Assembly (NCBI GenBank): GCA_017523605.1
Contig: JAFWVZ010000111.1
Location: forward strand, 1 to 26,087
DNA: 26,087 bases
Direction of reading: 5' to 3'
DNA from: Bacillota bacterium
GTDB lineage: Bacteria > Bacillota > Clostridia > Peptostreptococcales > Anaerovoracaceae
Shown here: positions 14,759 to 22,519 of the stretch, one piece after another
Layout of the letters: each line of letters begins with the position of its first letter
Numbering within the stretch: position 1 is the stretch's first letter
Position numbers and translations under genes: made by a program
The notes under the pieces: generated by a model
Told to the model about the DNA's origin: nothing
The model's database searches: none
What the model saw: the letters and a program-made list of their open reading frames with translations, nothing else

Positions 14759-15928
14759 ATGAAGCAAAAGTGGCAGGAGATGAAACAGAAATGGGGCTCG
14801 CTGGTCCTGGGGGCCTGTGTCGTAGTCCTGTTTTTTGTTGCAGTTTCCCATATCGACATCGTCTGGAACGCGCTTAAATACATATTCCGCATGCTGCTTC
14901 CGATAGTCATCGGCGCCGGCATTGCCTACATGCTCAATCCTTTCGCGATATTCTACGACAGGACCATATTCAAAAAGATAAAGAACAGAAAAGTATCCTG
15001 GGGCATCTCGGTGGTCCTTACACTGATAGTCCTGATACTGCTGCTGTTCCTGCTTCTTTATTCGCTTATCCCTCAGCTGATCTCGAGCATCGGAGGGTTC
15101 ATCGAGAACATCGATTCCTATCTGAGATCCCTGCAGGAACTCATCGACAGATGGGATTTCGTGCCGCAGGATCTGGTAGACACGATAAAAGGATGGATAG
15201 GCAGCGAAGGCAATCTTCTCAGCAAGGCGCTTACGCTCCTGATGGACAACATAGGTACCATCATCTCCAAATCCTCCAGCTTTACCGCCGGCACCATCAA
15301 CTGGGGCATCGGGTTCATCATTGCCATCTATTTCCTGGCCGGCAAGCAGAAGGTGCTGAATCTGTTCAAGAAACTGCTTCAGCTGACCACCAACGACGAG
15401 CACTACAACGACATAACCGCTGTAGGAGTAAAATTCAACAACATATTCGCCAAGTTCATAACGGTGGATCTTATCGATGCCCTGATAATCGGCGTAGTGG
15501 AATACATATTCATGCTGGCGGTCGGAATGCCTTACGCGCTTGTAATATCCGTAGTCGTTGCCGTCGCGAATCTTGTTCCCACCTTCGGTCCCATAGTCGG
15601 AGCTGTGATAGGCGTCATATTCCTCCTGCTGGCCAATCCAATATACGCGCTGTGGTTCCTGATCTTTACGGTCATCCTTCAGACCATAGACGGATACATA
15701 TTAAAGCCAAAGATGTTCGGCGAAGTGCTGAACGTTCCCGGAATCCTTATCATGATAGCGATAGTTGTGTTCGGCAGGATAATGGGAGTGGTCGGAATAT
15801 TCCTTGCTATCCCGTTCTCCGCCATCATAGTCTATATTCTGGATGAATACGCGTTCCCGAGGCTGGAGGTCCACAAGAGAAAGAAAGACGGACAGAAGGC
15901 TGCAAAGCAGAAAAAAGAAGGGGAGTAA
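14759..15928 (+). CDS. AI-2E family (PerM/YtvI-type) membrane permease
   Basis: The 389-residue protein has the two-part layout of PF01594. Early helices (about 16-35, 38-60, 80-105) are followed by an amphipathic soluble stretch (about 110-180), then a cluster of C-terminal helices with V-V-A-V-A-N-L-V-P-T-F-G-P-I-V-G-A-V-I-G and P-K-M-F-G-E-V-L-N-V-P-G, both family hallmarks. The basic tail ends in many Lys residues. Members export autoinducer-2, sodium or other solutes, and the individual role cannot be told from sequence. AAGGGGAG precedes the ATG. It is a single gene between its own promoter and the terminator at 15978-16016. Confidence 0.92.
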   Translation: MKQKWQEMKQKWGSLVLGACVVVLFFVAVSHIDIVWNALKYIFRMLLPIVIGAGIAYMLNPFAIFYDRTIFKKIKNRKVSWGISVVLTLIVLILLLFLLLYSLIPQLISSIGGFIENIDSYLRSLQELIDRWDFVPQDLVDTIKGWIGSEGNLLSKALTLLMDNIGTIISKSSSFTAGTINWGIGFIIAIYFLAGKQKVLNLFKKLLQLTTNDEHYNDITAVGVKFNNIFAKFITVDLIDALIIGVVEYIFMLAVGMPYALVISVVVAVANLVPTFGPIVGAVIGVIFLLLANPIYALWFLIFTVILQTIDGYILKPKMFGEVLNVPGILIMIAIVVFGRIMGVVGIFLAIPFSAIIVYILDEYAFPRLEVHKRKKDGQKAAKQKKEGE

Positions 15929-15977
15929 CGCGCCGCCCCGGGGGATCGCGATTATAAAGACATGTCGCGAAATAAAC

Positions 15978-16016
15978 AACGCCGGAGCCTCGGTATCCCA
16001 AGGTCCGGCGTTTTTG
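15978..16016 (+). terminator. Rho-independent terminator of the permease gene
   Basis: AACGCCGGA (15978-15986) pairs with TCCGGCGTT (16004-16012), extended inward by CCT/AGG past a bulged base. The T-run continues to 16015. It faces the end of dapB and may serve that strand weakly. Confidence 0.88.
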
Positions 16017-16038
16017 TGTGTCTGTATTGATCCTTTTG

Positions 16039-16773
16039 TTACTTGATGAGGTCCTTCATTCCGTAGAGACCGGGGCCCTTGTCGATAAGGAATTCCGCGG
16101 CGCGGACTGCGCCTTCTGCGAACAGGCTCCTGCTCTGGGCTACGTGCTCCAGCTTTATCCGCTGGGTCTGAGTCGCGATGTAGACTTCGTGAGTACCTAC
16201 TTCGTTGCCGAGCCTTACCGCGGAGATGCCAATGTCCTTTGGATCGCGCTTGCAGTGGCCGGATCTTCCTTCCACGATGTTGCTGTCCGGACGGACTTCC
16301 TTAATGGCATTGGCGAGCATAACGGCCGTTCCGCTGGGAGCGTCCAGTTTTCTGTTGTGGTGGTATTCAACTATCTCTATGTCCGCTTCCGGGAACGCTG
16401 CGGCAGCCTGTTTTGCAAGGCTTACCAGCACCGCCACGCCTATGGACATGTTGGCGGAAAGAAACACCGGAATGCTCTTTGCGCATTCGTCTATGAGCGC
16501 GAACTCATCCGGAGTCTGTCCCGTAGTAGCTATTACGAGCGGTATGCCGCGCTTTGCCGCGTACTCGGTAAGTGTCTTAGTGGCCGCATGGTTTGAGAAG
16601 TCTATTATGCAGTCTGCTTTTCCGGAGAAATCGGACAGTCTTCTGTACTGTTTTCCTTCGGATACAATGTATTCCGGGCTTACGAAGGCTACTATCTCGT
16701 GGGTACCGCCGCTTACGGTCTCCGTTACGGCTTTTCCCATTGCTCCTGTGCTTCCGTGCAGTATTATCCTCAT
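16039..16773 (-). CDS. dapB: 4-hydroxy-tetrahydrodipicolinate reductase
   Basis: The 244-residue protein carries out the second committed step of the diaminopimelate/lysine pathway. The N-terminal Rossmann loop is L-H-G-S-T-G-A-M-G-K (5-14). The signature E-Y-H-H-N-R-K-L-D-A-P-S-G-T-A (about 136-150) gives His138 and His139 and Lys142 as the catalytic group. It is somewhat shorter than the roughly 270-residue enterobacterial form, as in many Firmicutes. AAAAGGAG precedes the ATG. It follows dapA on the same strand after 57 bases without a visible terminator, so it shares the lysine riboswitch-controlled transcript. Confidence 0.95.
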   Translation of the reverse strand: MRIILHGSTGAMGKAVTETVSGGTHEIVAFVSPEYIVSEGKQYRRLSDFSGKADCIIDFSNHAATKTLTEYAAKRGIPLVIATTGQTPDEFALIDECAKSIPVFLSANMSIGVAVLVSLAKQAAAAFPEADIEIVEYHHNRKLDAPSGTAVMLANAIKEVRPDSNIVEGRSGHCKRDPKDIGISAVRLGNEVGTHEVYIATQTQRIKLEHVAQSRSLFAEGAVRAAEFLIDKGPGLYGMKDLIK

Positions 16774-16830
16774 GGCTGCTCCTTTTCTGTAGTCAGGATC
16801 GGTGATGCGTTCTTTAAGGACGCAGTTTTA

Positions 16831-17718
16831 TCAGACGTTGAGAACCTGCTCTCTCATAAGCTCGAACATCCTGGCCTGATTAGCCTCGGTCATGGGTACC
16901 AGAGGGAGCCTTACGTAGTTCTCGCCGAATCCCAGGGCTGCTACGGCTGCTCTTGCGGGGATGGGGTTGGTCTCGCAGAAGAGCATCTTGATGAGCGGGG
17001 TGAGCTCCAGCTGCATCTGCGCGCTCTTCTTTACGTCGCCGCGGAAGTACGCGTGGCACAGCTCGGATGTCTTCTTAGGAAGGATGTTGGAAAGAACGGA
17101 TATGACGCCGTCCGCTCCCATGGAGAGCATAGGTGTTATCATTCCGTCCTCGCCGGACCACAGGCACAGGTCGTTTCCTGCGTAAGCCATGGTCTCGACG
17201 ATCTTTTCCATGTCGCCGTTGGCTTCCTTTATTCCTACGATGTTGGGGTGCTTGCCTAATGCGGCGTAGGTCTTAGGCTCTATGTTCATGCCGGTGCGGC
17301 CGGGGACGTTGTAGAGTATCTCCGGCATGGGGCTGCTGTCAGCTATGGCGGTGTACATCGCGATGAGTCCGGCCTGGGTGGTCTTGTTGTAGTAAGGCGA
17401 TACCAGAAGTCCGGCGTCGTATCCCATGTCGTACGCGACCTTGGTGAGCTCTATGGCGTACGCGGTGTCGTTGGAACCTGTGCCCGCTATCATGGGTACT
17501 CTGTGGCCGGAGAAGTCCATTGCCTTCTTAAATACCTCGCGGTGCTCCTCGTCCGAAAGGGTGGCGCATTCGCCTGTGGTGCCGCAGATCAGAAGGGCGT
17601 CTATGCCTTCTTCTATCTGCCAGTTGATCAGCCGTTCCAGAGCATCATAGTCGACGCCTTTTTCGTTCATGGGCGTTACAAGCGCGGTGCATGCTCCTCT
17701 GAAAATAACTTTCTTCAT
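16831..17718 (-). CDS. dapA: 4-hydroxy-tetrahydrodipicolinate synthase
   Basis: The 295-residue TIM-barrel protein condenses pyruvate with aspartate semialdehyde. Family residues are present: G-T-T-G-E (46-50, with Thr48 in the triad), Tyr110 of S-P-Y-Y-N-K, Tyr136 of Y-N-V-P-G-R-T-G with Arg141, and Schiff-base Lys164 in G-I-K-E-A. Length matches bacterial DapA. CGGAG is the ribosome site. The gene heads a dapA-dapB transcript behind a lysine riboswitch (17833-18008) and terminator (17770-17791), so it is switched off when lysine is plentiful. Confidence 0.96.
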   Translation of the reverse strand: MKKVIFRGACTALVTPMNEKGVDYDALERLINWQIEEGIDALLICGTTGECATLSDEEHREVFKKAMDFSGHRVPMIAGTGSNDTAYAIELTKVAYDMGYDAGLLVSPYYNKTTQAGLIAMYTAIADSSPMPEILYNVPGRTGMNIEPKTYAALGKHPNIVGIKEANGDMEKIVETMAYAGNDLCLWSGEDGMITPMLSMGADGVISVLSNILPKKTSELCHAYFRGDVKKSAQMQLELTPLIKMLFCETNPIPARAAVAALGFGENYVRLPLVPMTEANQARMFELMREQVLNV

Positions 17719-17769
17719 TTGAATCTCCGTTTCCGGGGCGGTTTCTGCCTTCGGCCCTGCGCCCCTAAT

Positions 17770-17791
17770 AAAAAAACCGGTCTGCCCGGCT
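17770..17791 (-). terminator. Expression-platform terminator of the lysine riboswitch
   Basis: On the minus strand AGCCGG (17791-17786), loop GCAGA and CCGGTT (17780-17775) form a six-pair hairpin (one G-U) followed by T residues to 17771. An alternative pairing of ATTGTTCG at the 3' edge of the aptamer with CGAACAGT downstream could act as antiterminator by consuming the 3' strand of P1. The stem is short, so stability is uncertain. Confidence 0.65.
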
Positions 17792-17832
17792 GATGCTGAC
17801 TGTTCGAAATAAAACGCAAACAGCGTGTCCGA

Positions 17833-18008
17833 ACAATTGTAACAGCTCTCCGCCTAAGCGACAGTCAGCCGGATGTTATCCGTCTGCCCAGACGCGTTCC
17901 TGCATTACGCGCCTTCGGCGGCAGTCCCTTTTGCGCGGCGCGCTCCTTGCGGGGGAGTTTTTCTGCGCCGCGGTACTCCTGACGAGCCGCGCCTCTACTT
18001 ACAATTGT
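17833..18008 (-). promoter_or_regulatory. Lysine riboswitch (L-box) upstream of dapA
   Basis: The leader carries the L-box landmarks in order on the minus strand: GTAGAGGCGCG, AGGAGTA, GCCGCCGAAGGC, CTGGGCAGACGG, and CTTAGGCGGAGAGC. P1 is a perfect 10-bp helix (18008-17999 ACAATTGTAA with 17842-17833 TTACAATTGT). Further helices can be drawn: GCGGCGC/GCGCCGC (P3-like), GGCGCG/CGCGTC (P4-like) and CGGAT/ATCCG (P5-like). The position before dapA fits the known role of sensing lysine to stop transcription of lysine synthesis. The rest of the 397-base gap 17719-18115 holds the promoter, the expression platform and a hairpin. Confidence 0.93.
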
Positions 18009-18034
18009 GCCCCGGAAATACCGAGGTTTAAGTT

Positions 18035-18063
18035 ATTATATATTAACAGCCCCGTGCGGTCAA
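18035..18063 (-). promoter_or_regulatory. Promoter of the dapA-dapB transcript
   Basis: On the minus strand TTGACC (18063-18058), 17 bases and TATAAT (18040-18035) form a near-consensus promoter, placing the start about 20 bases before the riboswitch P1 helix. Confidence 0.85.
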
Positions 18064-18083
18064 TAGCGCGGGGCCGATTTTTT
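18049..18083 (+). terminator. Terminator-like hairpin overlapping the dapA promoter
   Basis: GCCCCGTGC (18049-18057) pairs with GCGCGGGGC (18066-18074), nine pairs with one G-U and an eight-base loop. On the plus strand CGA and six T residues follow. The plus-strand orientation would stop antisense transcription. On the minus strand it could end tetR transcripts only weakly, as no good U-run follows. The dapA -35 lies partly in the loop. Confidence 0.5.
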
Positions 18084-18115
18084 CGTGCTTTTGCAGCGGT
18101 ATCCTGCTTCGGGAA

Positions 18116-18694
18116 CTACATATCCGGGATGTTCTTCCTGACAAGGGATCTGATGCCGTCGAGGGCCATTTCGTGGATCATCCCGGAGAGCTTGTCTGCA
18201 GGGAATGATCTGTCGGACCTGAGCCATGCCTTGTAGACGCTGATCTCGCCGGCCAGAATGAAGTGTATTATATATTCCGTGGCAGCGGGATCCGTATGTG
18301 CCTGTCTGGATACTTCGTCGCGTATCAGGCATATGATCTCGTTCTCGAATTTGCTGAAGAATCCGGAGACCTTGTCTGCTTCCAGCATGGTCCTGAGGAA
18401 GGGGTCGTTGATGCCTATTGTTTCATCGAAAAGAGCAAAAAGCTTCTGGGGCTCCTTTATGCTTTCGATGATGTCGATCTCTTTAAGCGTTGCATCCAGT
18501 TTGCTGAGGATCTCGTTCTCCAGCTCGTCTACAAGCTGGAATACGCCGGTATAGTAGTTATAGAAAGTCTTGCGGTTTATCTCCGCGATCCTGGAGATGT
18601 CCGTAACGCTTATGTCGTTAAGGTCCTTTTCCGCAAGCAGGGCAAAGAATGCCTTCTTGATGGCTCTTTTGGTTTTAATGACACGTCTGTCCAT
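18116..18694 (-). CDS. TetR/AcrR-family regulator
   Basis: The protein has 192 residues. The N-terminal TetR helix-turn-helix (about 6-52) shows T-K-R-A-I-K-K-A-F-F-A-L-L, then I-S-V-T-D-I-S-R-I-A-E-I-N-R-K-T-F-Y-N-Y-Y, the typical recognition helix. The C-terminal domain resembles the DhaS-like group by its overall pattern (A-G-E-I-S-V-Y-K-A-W-L), but the ligand is unknown. AGGAGCATATC precedes the ATG. The gene is divergent from the copper operon with its own promoter and a possible autoregulatory inverted repeat at 18714-18742. Whether it controls neighbours other than itself cannot be seen. Confidence 0.88.
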   Translation of the reverse strand: MDRRVIKTKRAIKKAFFALLAEKDLNDISVTDISRIAEINRKTFYNYYTGVFQLVDELENEILSKLDATLKEIDIIESIKEPQKLFALFDETIGINDPFLRTMLEADKVSGFFSKFENEIICLIRDEVSRQAHTDPAATEYIIHFILAGEISVYKAWLRSDRSFPADKLSGMIHEMALDGIRSLVRKNIPDM

Positions 18695-18713
18695 GATATG
18701 CTCCTGTTGAGTA

Positions 18714-18766
18714 AGTATACATTTTTGTTGTTTTTGTATAGTATCCTACAGCCGTTAGTTTGTCAA
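18714..18766 (-). promoter_or_regulatory. Promoter and candidate operator of the tetR gene
   Basis: On the minus strand TTGACA (18766-18761), 17 bases and TACTAT (18743-18738) form the promoter. An inverted repeat AGTATAC-N15-GTATAGT (18714-18720 with 18736-18742, six of seven pairs) overlaps the -10 and transcription start, a common place for TetR autorepression. Confidence 0.6.
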
Positions 18767-18818
18767 CAACAATAAATCATTATGTATTATTATTTAAGGA
18801 TGATCTTGCAGAACGCAG

Positions 18819-18847
18819 TTGACAAATACCCCCAAGGGGTATATCAT
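18819..18847 (+). promoter_or_regulatory. Promoter of the copper operon
   Basis: TTGACA (18819-18824), 17 bases and TATCAT (18842-18847) form a near-perfect sigma-A promoter. The spacer is occupied by the first CsoR operator. Confidence 0.9.
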
Positions 18848-18879
18848 ACAAATGAAAAAGCGATACCCCCGGTGGGTAT
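18826..18879 (+). promoter_or_regulatory. Two CsoR operators
   Basis: ATACCCCCAAGGGGTAT (18826-18842) and ATACCCCCGGTGGGTAT (18863-18879) are two copies of the GC-tract palindrome known for CsoR-type repressors, centred 37 bases apart. The first fills the -35/-10 spacer and the second lies in the untranslated leader, so repression by occlusion is expected and copper would release it. Confidence 0.9.
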
Positions 18880-18898
18880 GTTTATACGGAGAAAAACC

Positions 18899-19201
18899 AT
18901 GAACGAAAAGACATGCTGCTGCGAAAGGACAAAGTCCCGCAGCGAACAGGAGAAAAAGGGTCTGATGAACAGGCTCAGAAGGATAGAGGGGCAGGTGCGC
19001 GGTCTGCAGAACATGCTGGAAAGCGACGCGTACTGCACAGACGTGCTCATCCAGGTCTCCGCCGTTAATTCCGCGCTCAACAGCTTCTCCAGAACGCTTC
19101 TTTCTTCGCACATGAAGAGCTGCGTGGCGGAGGATCTTAAGAACGGAAAGGAAGAGACCATAGACGAGCTGGTGGATACTCTTCAGAAGGTCATGAAATA
19201 A
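18899..19201 (+). CDS. csoR: CsoR-type copper-sensing repressor
   Basis: The 100-residue four-helix protein of the CsoR/RcnR family has the Cu(I) site Cys46, His71 and Cys75, with the 25 and 4 residue spacing of characterised CsoR (C-H-C). The core L-M-N-R-L-R-R-I-E-G-Q-V-R-G-L is family-typical. An unusual Cys-Cys-Cys lies at residues 6-8. The ATG at 18899 is chosen because CGGAG sits seven bases before it, whereas the longer open frame would start within the promoter. It represses its own operon through the two operators upstream. Only one base separates its stop from the copA start. Confidence 0.94.
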   Translation: MNEKTCCCERTKSRSEQEKKGLMNRLRRIEGQVRGLQNMLESDAYCTDVLIQVSAVNSALNSFSRTLLSSHMKSCVAEDLKNGKEETIDELVDTLQKVMK

Positions 19202-19202
19202 T

Positions 19203-21782
19203 ATGGAACAGTACAACGTAACAGGAATGAGCTGCGCAGCGTGCAGCGCCAGAGTGGAGAAAGCGGTAAGCGCCGTGCCGGGAGTAATTTCCTGCTCGGT
19301 GAGCCTTCTTACGAACTCCATGGGCGTGGAAGGAAGCGCGTCCGCAGCGGAAATAATCAAAGCAGTAGAGGACGCCGGATACGGCGCCTCGAAAAAGGGT
19401 GCGGCAGGCAGCACGGCGGCAGGCGGATCCGAAGGCTCCGTTCCGTCCTGGGCGGATGACGAGGCCCTTAAGGACAAGGAAACTCCGAAGCTCAGGAAAA
19501 GGCTCATCTTTTCCGTGATAGTGCTTCTTGTACTCATATACTTCTCCATGGGCTATGCAATGTGGGGCTTCCCGGCACCGGCCGCATTCGGAAACCCGGT
19601 GTTCCTGGGCACCTTCGAGATGCTCCTTGCCATAGTGGTAATGATAATAAACGGCAAGTTCTTCACATCCGGATACAGGTCGCTGTTTAAGGGCGCTCCG
19701 AACATGGATACTCTGGTGGCGCTTGGATCCACGGCATCTTTCGGCTATTCGCTGGTAGTGCTCTTCCTTATGATACTTGCCCAGGGCAGGGGCGACGCGC
19801 AGACCGTAATGCATCACGGAATGGATCTTTACTTCGAGTCCGCGGCAATGATCCCGACGCTCATAACCGTAGGAAAGATGCTTGAGGCCATGTCCAAAGG
19901 ACGCACTACGGATGCTCTTAAAGGCCTTATGAGGCTCGCTCCCAAGACCGCTGTCCTGCTTAAGGACGGCGCGGAGACGGAGGTCGGCATAGAGCAGGTA
20001 AAGATTGGCGACATATTCGTTGTAAGACCCGGAGAGAACATCCCGGTGGACGGTGTAATTACGGAGGGGCATACTTCCGTCAACGAGTCCGCGCTTACCG
20101 GAGAGAGCATCCCAGTGGACAAGGAAGAAGGAGACACGGTCTCAGCCGCCACGATAAACCAGCAGGGCTACATAAAATGCAGAGCAACAAGGGTAGGAGA
20201 GGATACCACCCTTGCGCAGATAATAAAGACCGTTTCCGACGCGGCCGCAACAAAGGCACCGCTGGCAAGGATAGCGGATAAGGTGTCCGGGATATTCGTT
20301 CCTGCGGTGATAGGAATTGCTCTGGTGACGCTGGCCGGATGGCTGATAGCAGGAAGGACCTTCAGTTTTGCGATAGCAAGGGCGATATCCGTGCTCGTGA
20401 TCAGCTGCCCTTGCGCGCTGGGGCTTGCCACGCCGGTAGCCATAATGGTAGGAAGCGGTGTCGGCGCAAAGAACGGTATATTATACAAGACAGCGGCTTC
20501 GCTTGAAGGCGCAGGAAGGGTAAGCATCGCCGCTCTGGATAAGACCGGGACCATAACGGAAGGTCACCCGGCGGTAACGGACATTGTGGCTTCCGGATGC
20601 ACGGAGGAAGAACTGCTGACTTACGCAGCCGCGCTCGAGGCAAAGAGCGAGCACCCTCTGGCAAAGGCTGTTTCCGAAAGAGCGGCCGGAATGGAACTGC
20701 CCGAAGTTGAAGATTTCCAGGCCCTTCCGGGCAACGGTCTTTCGGCAAGGCTCGGCGGCAGCGTAATAACAGGCGGAAGCGTAAAGTTCATATCCGAAAG
20801 CGCATCCGTTCCCGGAGAGATCCTGCGCAAGGCATCCGGACTGTCGGATCTGGGACGCACGCCTCTTCTGTTCGCGAAAGACGGCAAGGTCCTCGGCATG
20901 ATAGCAGTGGCCGATACCATAAAGGAAGACTCCGCAAGGGCCATAGAAGAGCTTAAAGGCATGGGCATAAGGACCGTAATGCTTACCGGAGACAACGAAA
21001 AGACCGCAAGGGCCATCGGACGCGCCGCAGGCGTTGACGAGGTTATAGCGGGAGTGCTTCCGGACGGCAAGGCGGAAGTAATAAAGCGCCTTAAGGAAGA
21101 AGGCCGCACCGCTATGGTGGGAGACGGCATAAACGATGCTCCGGCGCTTACTCTGGCCGACACGGGCATTGCTGTGGGAGCAGGCACGGACGTTGCCATA
21201 GATGCCGCTGACATAGTCATAATGAAGAGCCGCCTGACGGACGTTGCCGCCGCCATACGCATGAGCCGCGCTACCATAAGGAACATCCACCAGAACCTTT
21301 TCTGGGCGTTCTTCTACAATGCGCTTTGCATTCCTCTGGCAGCTGGACTGTACGGCGTGGCAATGAAGCCCATGTACGGAGCCGCCGCGATGGCGCTTTC
21401 CAGCTTCTTCGTGTGCATGAACGCCTTAAGGCTCAACCTTGTTAAGATACATGACGCAAGTCATGACAGAAAGATAAAACAGAAAGCACCGGCCGTCCCC
21501 GGCTGCAGCGACCAGACCTGCCCGGCGGACGTGTCTTCGGAACAGGAAACAATAGTCAAGGAGGAAAAGACGATGACAAAGACTCTTAAAGTAGAAGGGA
21601 TGATGTGCGGACACTGCGAGGCCAGAGTAGCCAAGGCTCTCAACGCTGTGGAGGGCGTAGCTTCCGCAGTTGCGGATCACAACGCGGGCACCGCGGTCGT
21701 AACGCTGAGCGCGGACGTAGCGGACGACGTGCTTAAGAAAGCAGTAGAAGATCAGGATTACAAGGTCCTGGGAATAGAGTAA
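19203..21782 (+). CDS. copA: Cu(I) P1B-type ATPase with C-terminal CopZ-like domain
   Basis: The 859-residue copper exporter has an N-terminal HMA domain with G-M-S-C-A-A-C (Cys11, Cys14) and membrane helices from about residue 101. The actuator T-G-E-S is at 299-302, the channel S-C-P-C (Cys402, Cys404) and the phosphorylation site D-K-T-G-T (Asp446). S-E-H-P-L is at about 482-486 and G-D-G-I-N-D-A-P near 640. Y-N-A-L-C-I-P and M-A-L-S-S in the last helices fit Cu(I) specificity. After the last helix a roughly 55-residue linker leads to a second HMA domain (791-859, G-M-M-C-G-H-C). Usual CopA proteins end near the last helix, so this is a fusion. Translation is probably coupled to csoR. Confidence 0.95.
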   Translation: MEQYNVTGMSCAACSARVEKAVSAVPGVISCSVSLLTNSMGVEGSASAAEIIKAVEDAGYGASKKGAAGSTAAGGSEGSVPSWADDEALKDKETPKLRKRLIFSVIVLLVLIYFSMGYAMWGFPAPAAFGNPVFLGTFEMLLAIVVMIINGKFFTSGYRSLFKGAPNMDTLVALGSTASFGYSLVVLFLMILAQGRGDAQTVMHHGMDLYFESAAMIPTLITVGKMLEAMSKGRTTDALKGLMRLAPKTAVLLKDGAETEVGIEQVKIGDIFVVRPGENIPVDGVITEGHTSVNESALTGESIPVDKEEGDTVSAATINQQGYIKCRATRVGEDTTLAQIIKTVSDAAATKAPLARIADKVSGIFVPAVIGIALVTLAGWLIAGRTFSFAIARAISVLVISCPCALGLATPVAIMVGSGVGAKNGILYKTAASLEGAGRVSIAALDKTGTITEGHPAVTDIVASGCTEEELLTYAAALEAKSEHPLAKAVSERAAGMELPEVEDFQALPGNGLSARLGGSVITGGSVKFISESASVPGEILRKASGLSDLGRTPLLFAKDGKVLGMIAVADTIKEDSARAIEELKGMGIRTVMLTGDNEKTARAIGRAAGVDEVIAGVLPDGKAEVIKRLKEEGRTAMVGDGINDAPALTLADTGIAVGAGTDVAIDAADIVIMKSRLTDVAAAIRMSRATIRNIHQNLFWAFFYNALCIPLAAGLYGVAMKPMYGAAAMALSSFFVCMNALRLNLVKIHDASHDRKIKQKAPAVPGCSDQTCPADVSSEQETIVKEEKTMTKTLKVEGMMCGHCEARVAKALNAVEGVASAVADHNAGTAVVTLSADVADDVLKKAVEDQDYKVLGIE
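21558..21782 (+). promoter_or_regulatory. Internal ribosome site and start for a CopZ-like chaperone within copA
   Basis: Inside copA, AAGGAGG (21558-21564) lies eight bases before an ATG at 21573 that is in the copA frame (codon 791). The product from this start would be a 69-residue HMA protein with M-x-C-x-x-C, the exact size and form of CopZ copper chaperones. It shares the copA stop. Separate initiation is an inference from the ribosome site and is not shown by the sequence itself. Confidence 0.7.
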
Positions 21783-22519
21783 TGGATAACGGAAGCATCG
21801 CAAAGATGGATACGCAGAACGGCGCAGGAATATTCGAGGGGCTGGATCTTAGTTCCTGGAAGAACGGCTGGGAGCCCGGCGCGCCTGTGTTTACTGGCTA
21901 CGAGGGCGAAGTGGAAGCCATAGAGCGCAAATATCCGGCAGATAGTTGTGAGGATAAGCCTCTTAGGACAGTGTTCTTCGGCGCTTCCAACTTCCGCAAG
22001 TGGAAGAACATGGACGCGGATCTTAAGGAGTTCGGGGTACAGAACCACGGATTCGGAGGCGCCACAGACGTACTGCTTGTGCACTATGCGGACCGGCTTC
22101 TGTTCCCGTACGCGCCGGACGTTGCCGTCATCCAGTCCGGTTCCAACGATTACGCCGGTCTTAAAGGCAAGCCCGCAAGGCAGGCCGCTGCAAGTCTGGA
22201 GCTTAAAAAACGCATGTACGGATATTTCCTTGAGAATCTTCCGGATACCCGTTTCGTGCTGCTGAGTCCGCTTCTTATGCCCGGAGCGCCGTATTTTACG
22301 GAGACGTCCCTGCTGGTCTCGGAAGGCATGGCGGACATCTGCAGGGATCATCCGCGCCTGTGCTTTACGGATGTGGCAGGATTGACGTATAATGACGGAG
22401 TATACAGGACGGAGCTGTTCGTTTCCGACGGGATACATCTTAACAGGAACGGCCAGCTTGCTCTTAAAGACATCGTTAAAGAGGTGTTACATGGAATTTT
22501 TGAAGACATTAGGGGCTGA
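21782..22519 (+). CDS. SGNH/GDSL-type hydrolase
   Basis: The 245-residue protein fits the SGNH fold. Block I is F-F-G-A-S-N (Ser69; A replaces D of GDS), a conserved Gly is in H-G-F-G-G, block III is G-S-N-D (Asn122), and block V is S-D-G-I-H-L-N (Asp216, His219). It hydrolyses esters or acyl groups, but the substrate is unknown. No signal peptide is seen. Its ATG overlaps the copA stop (TAATG at 21780), so translation is coupled and it belongs to the copper operon. No direct link to copper is known from the sequence. Confidence 0.88.
   Translation: MDNGSIAKMDTQNGAGIFEGLDLSSWKNGWEPGAPVFTGYEGEVEAIERKYPADSCEDKPLRTVFFGASNFRKWKNMDADLKEFGVQNHGFGGATDVLLVHYADRLLFPYAPDVAVIQSGSNDYAGLKGKPARQAAASLELKKRMYGYFLENLPDTRFVLLSPLLMPGAPYFTETSLLVSEGMADICRDHPRLCFTDVAGLTYNDGVYRTELFVSDGIHLNRNGQLALKDIVKEVLHGIFEDIRG

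Noticed and set aside
18116..18694. TetR regulator as the controller of the copper operon
   Set aside because: The copper promoter has two clear CsoR operators, and the only TetR-like inverted repeat overlaps the tetR promoter.
19191..20072. Long open frame on the minus strand opposite copA (293 residues)
   Set aside because: The plus strand carries an unmistakable P-type ATPase. The antisense translation shows no domain and is rich in His, Arg and Tyr, as expected for a mirror frame of a gene with biased codon use.
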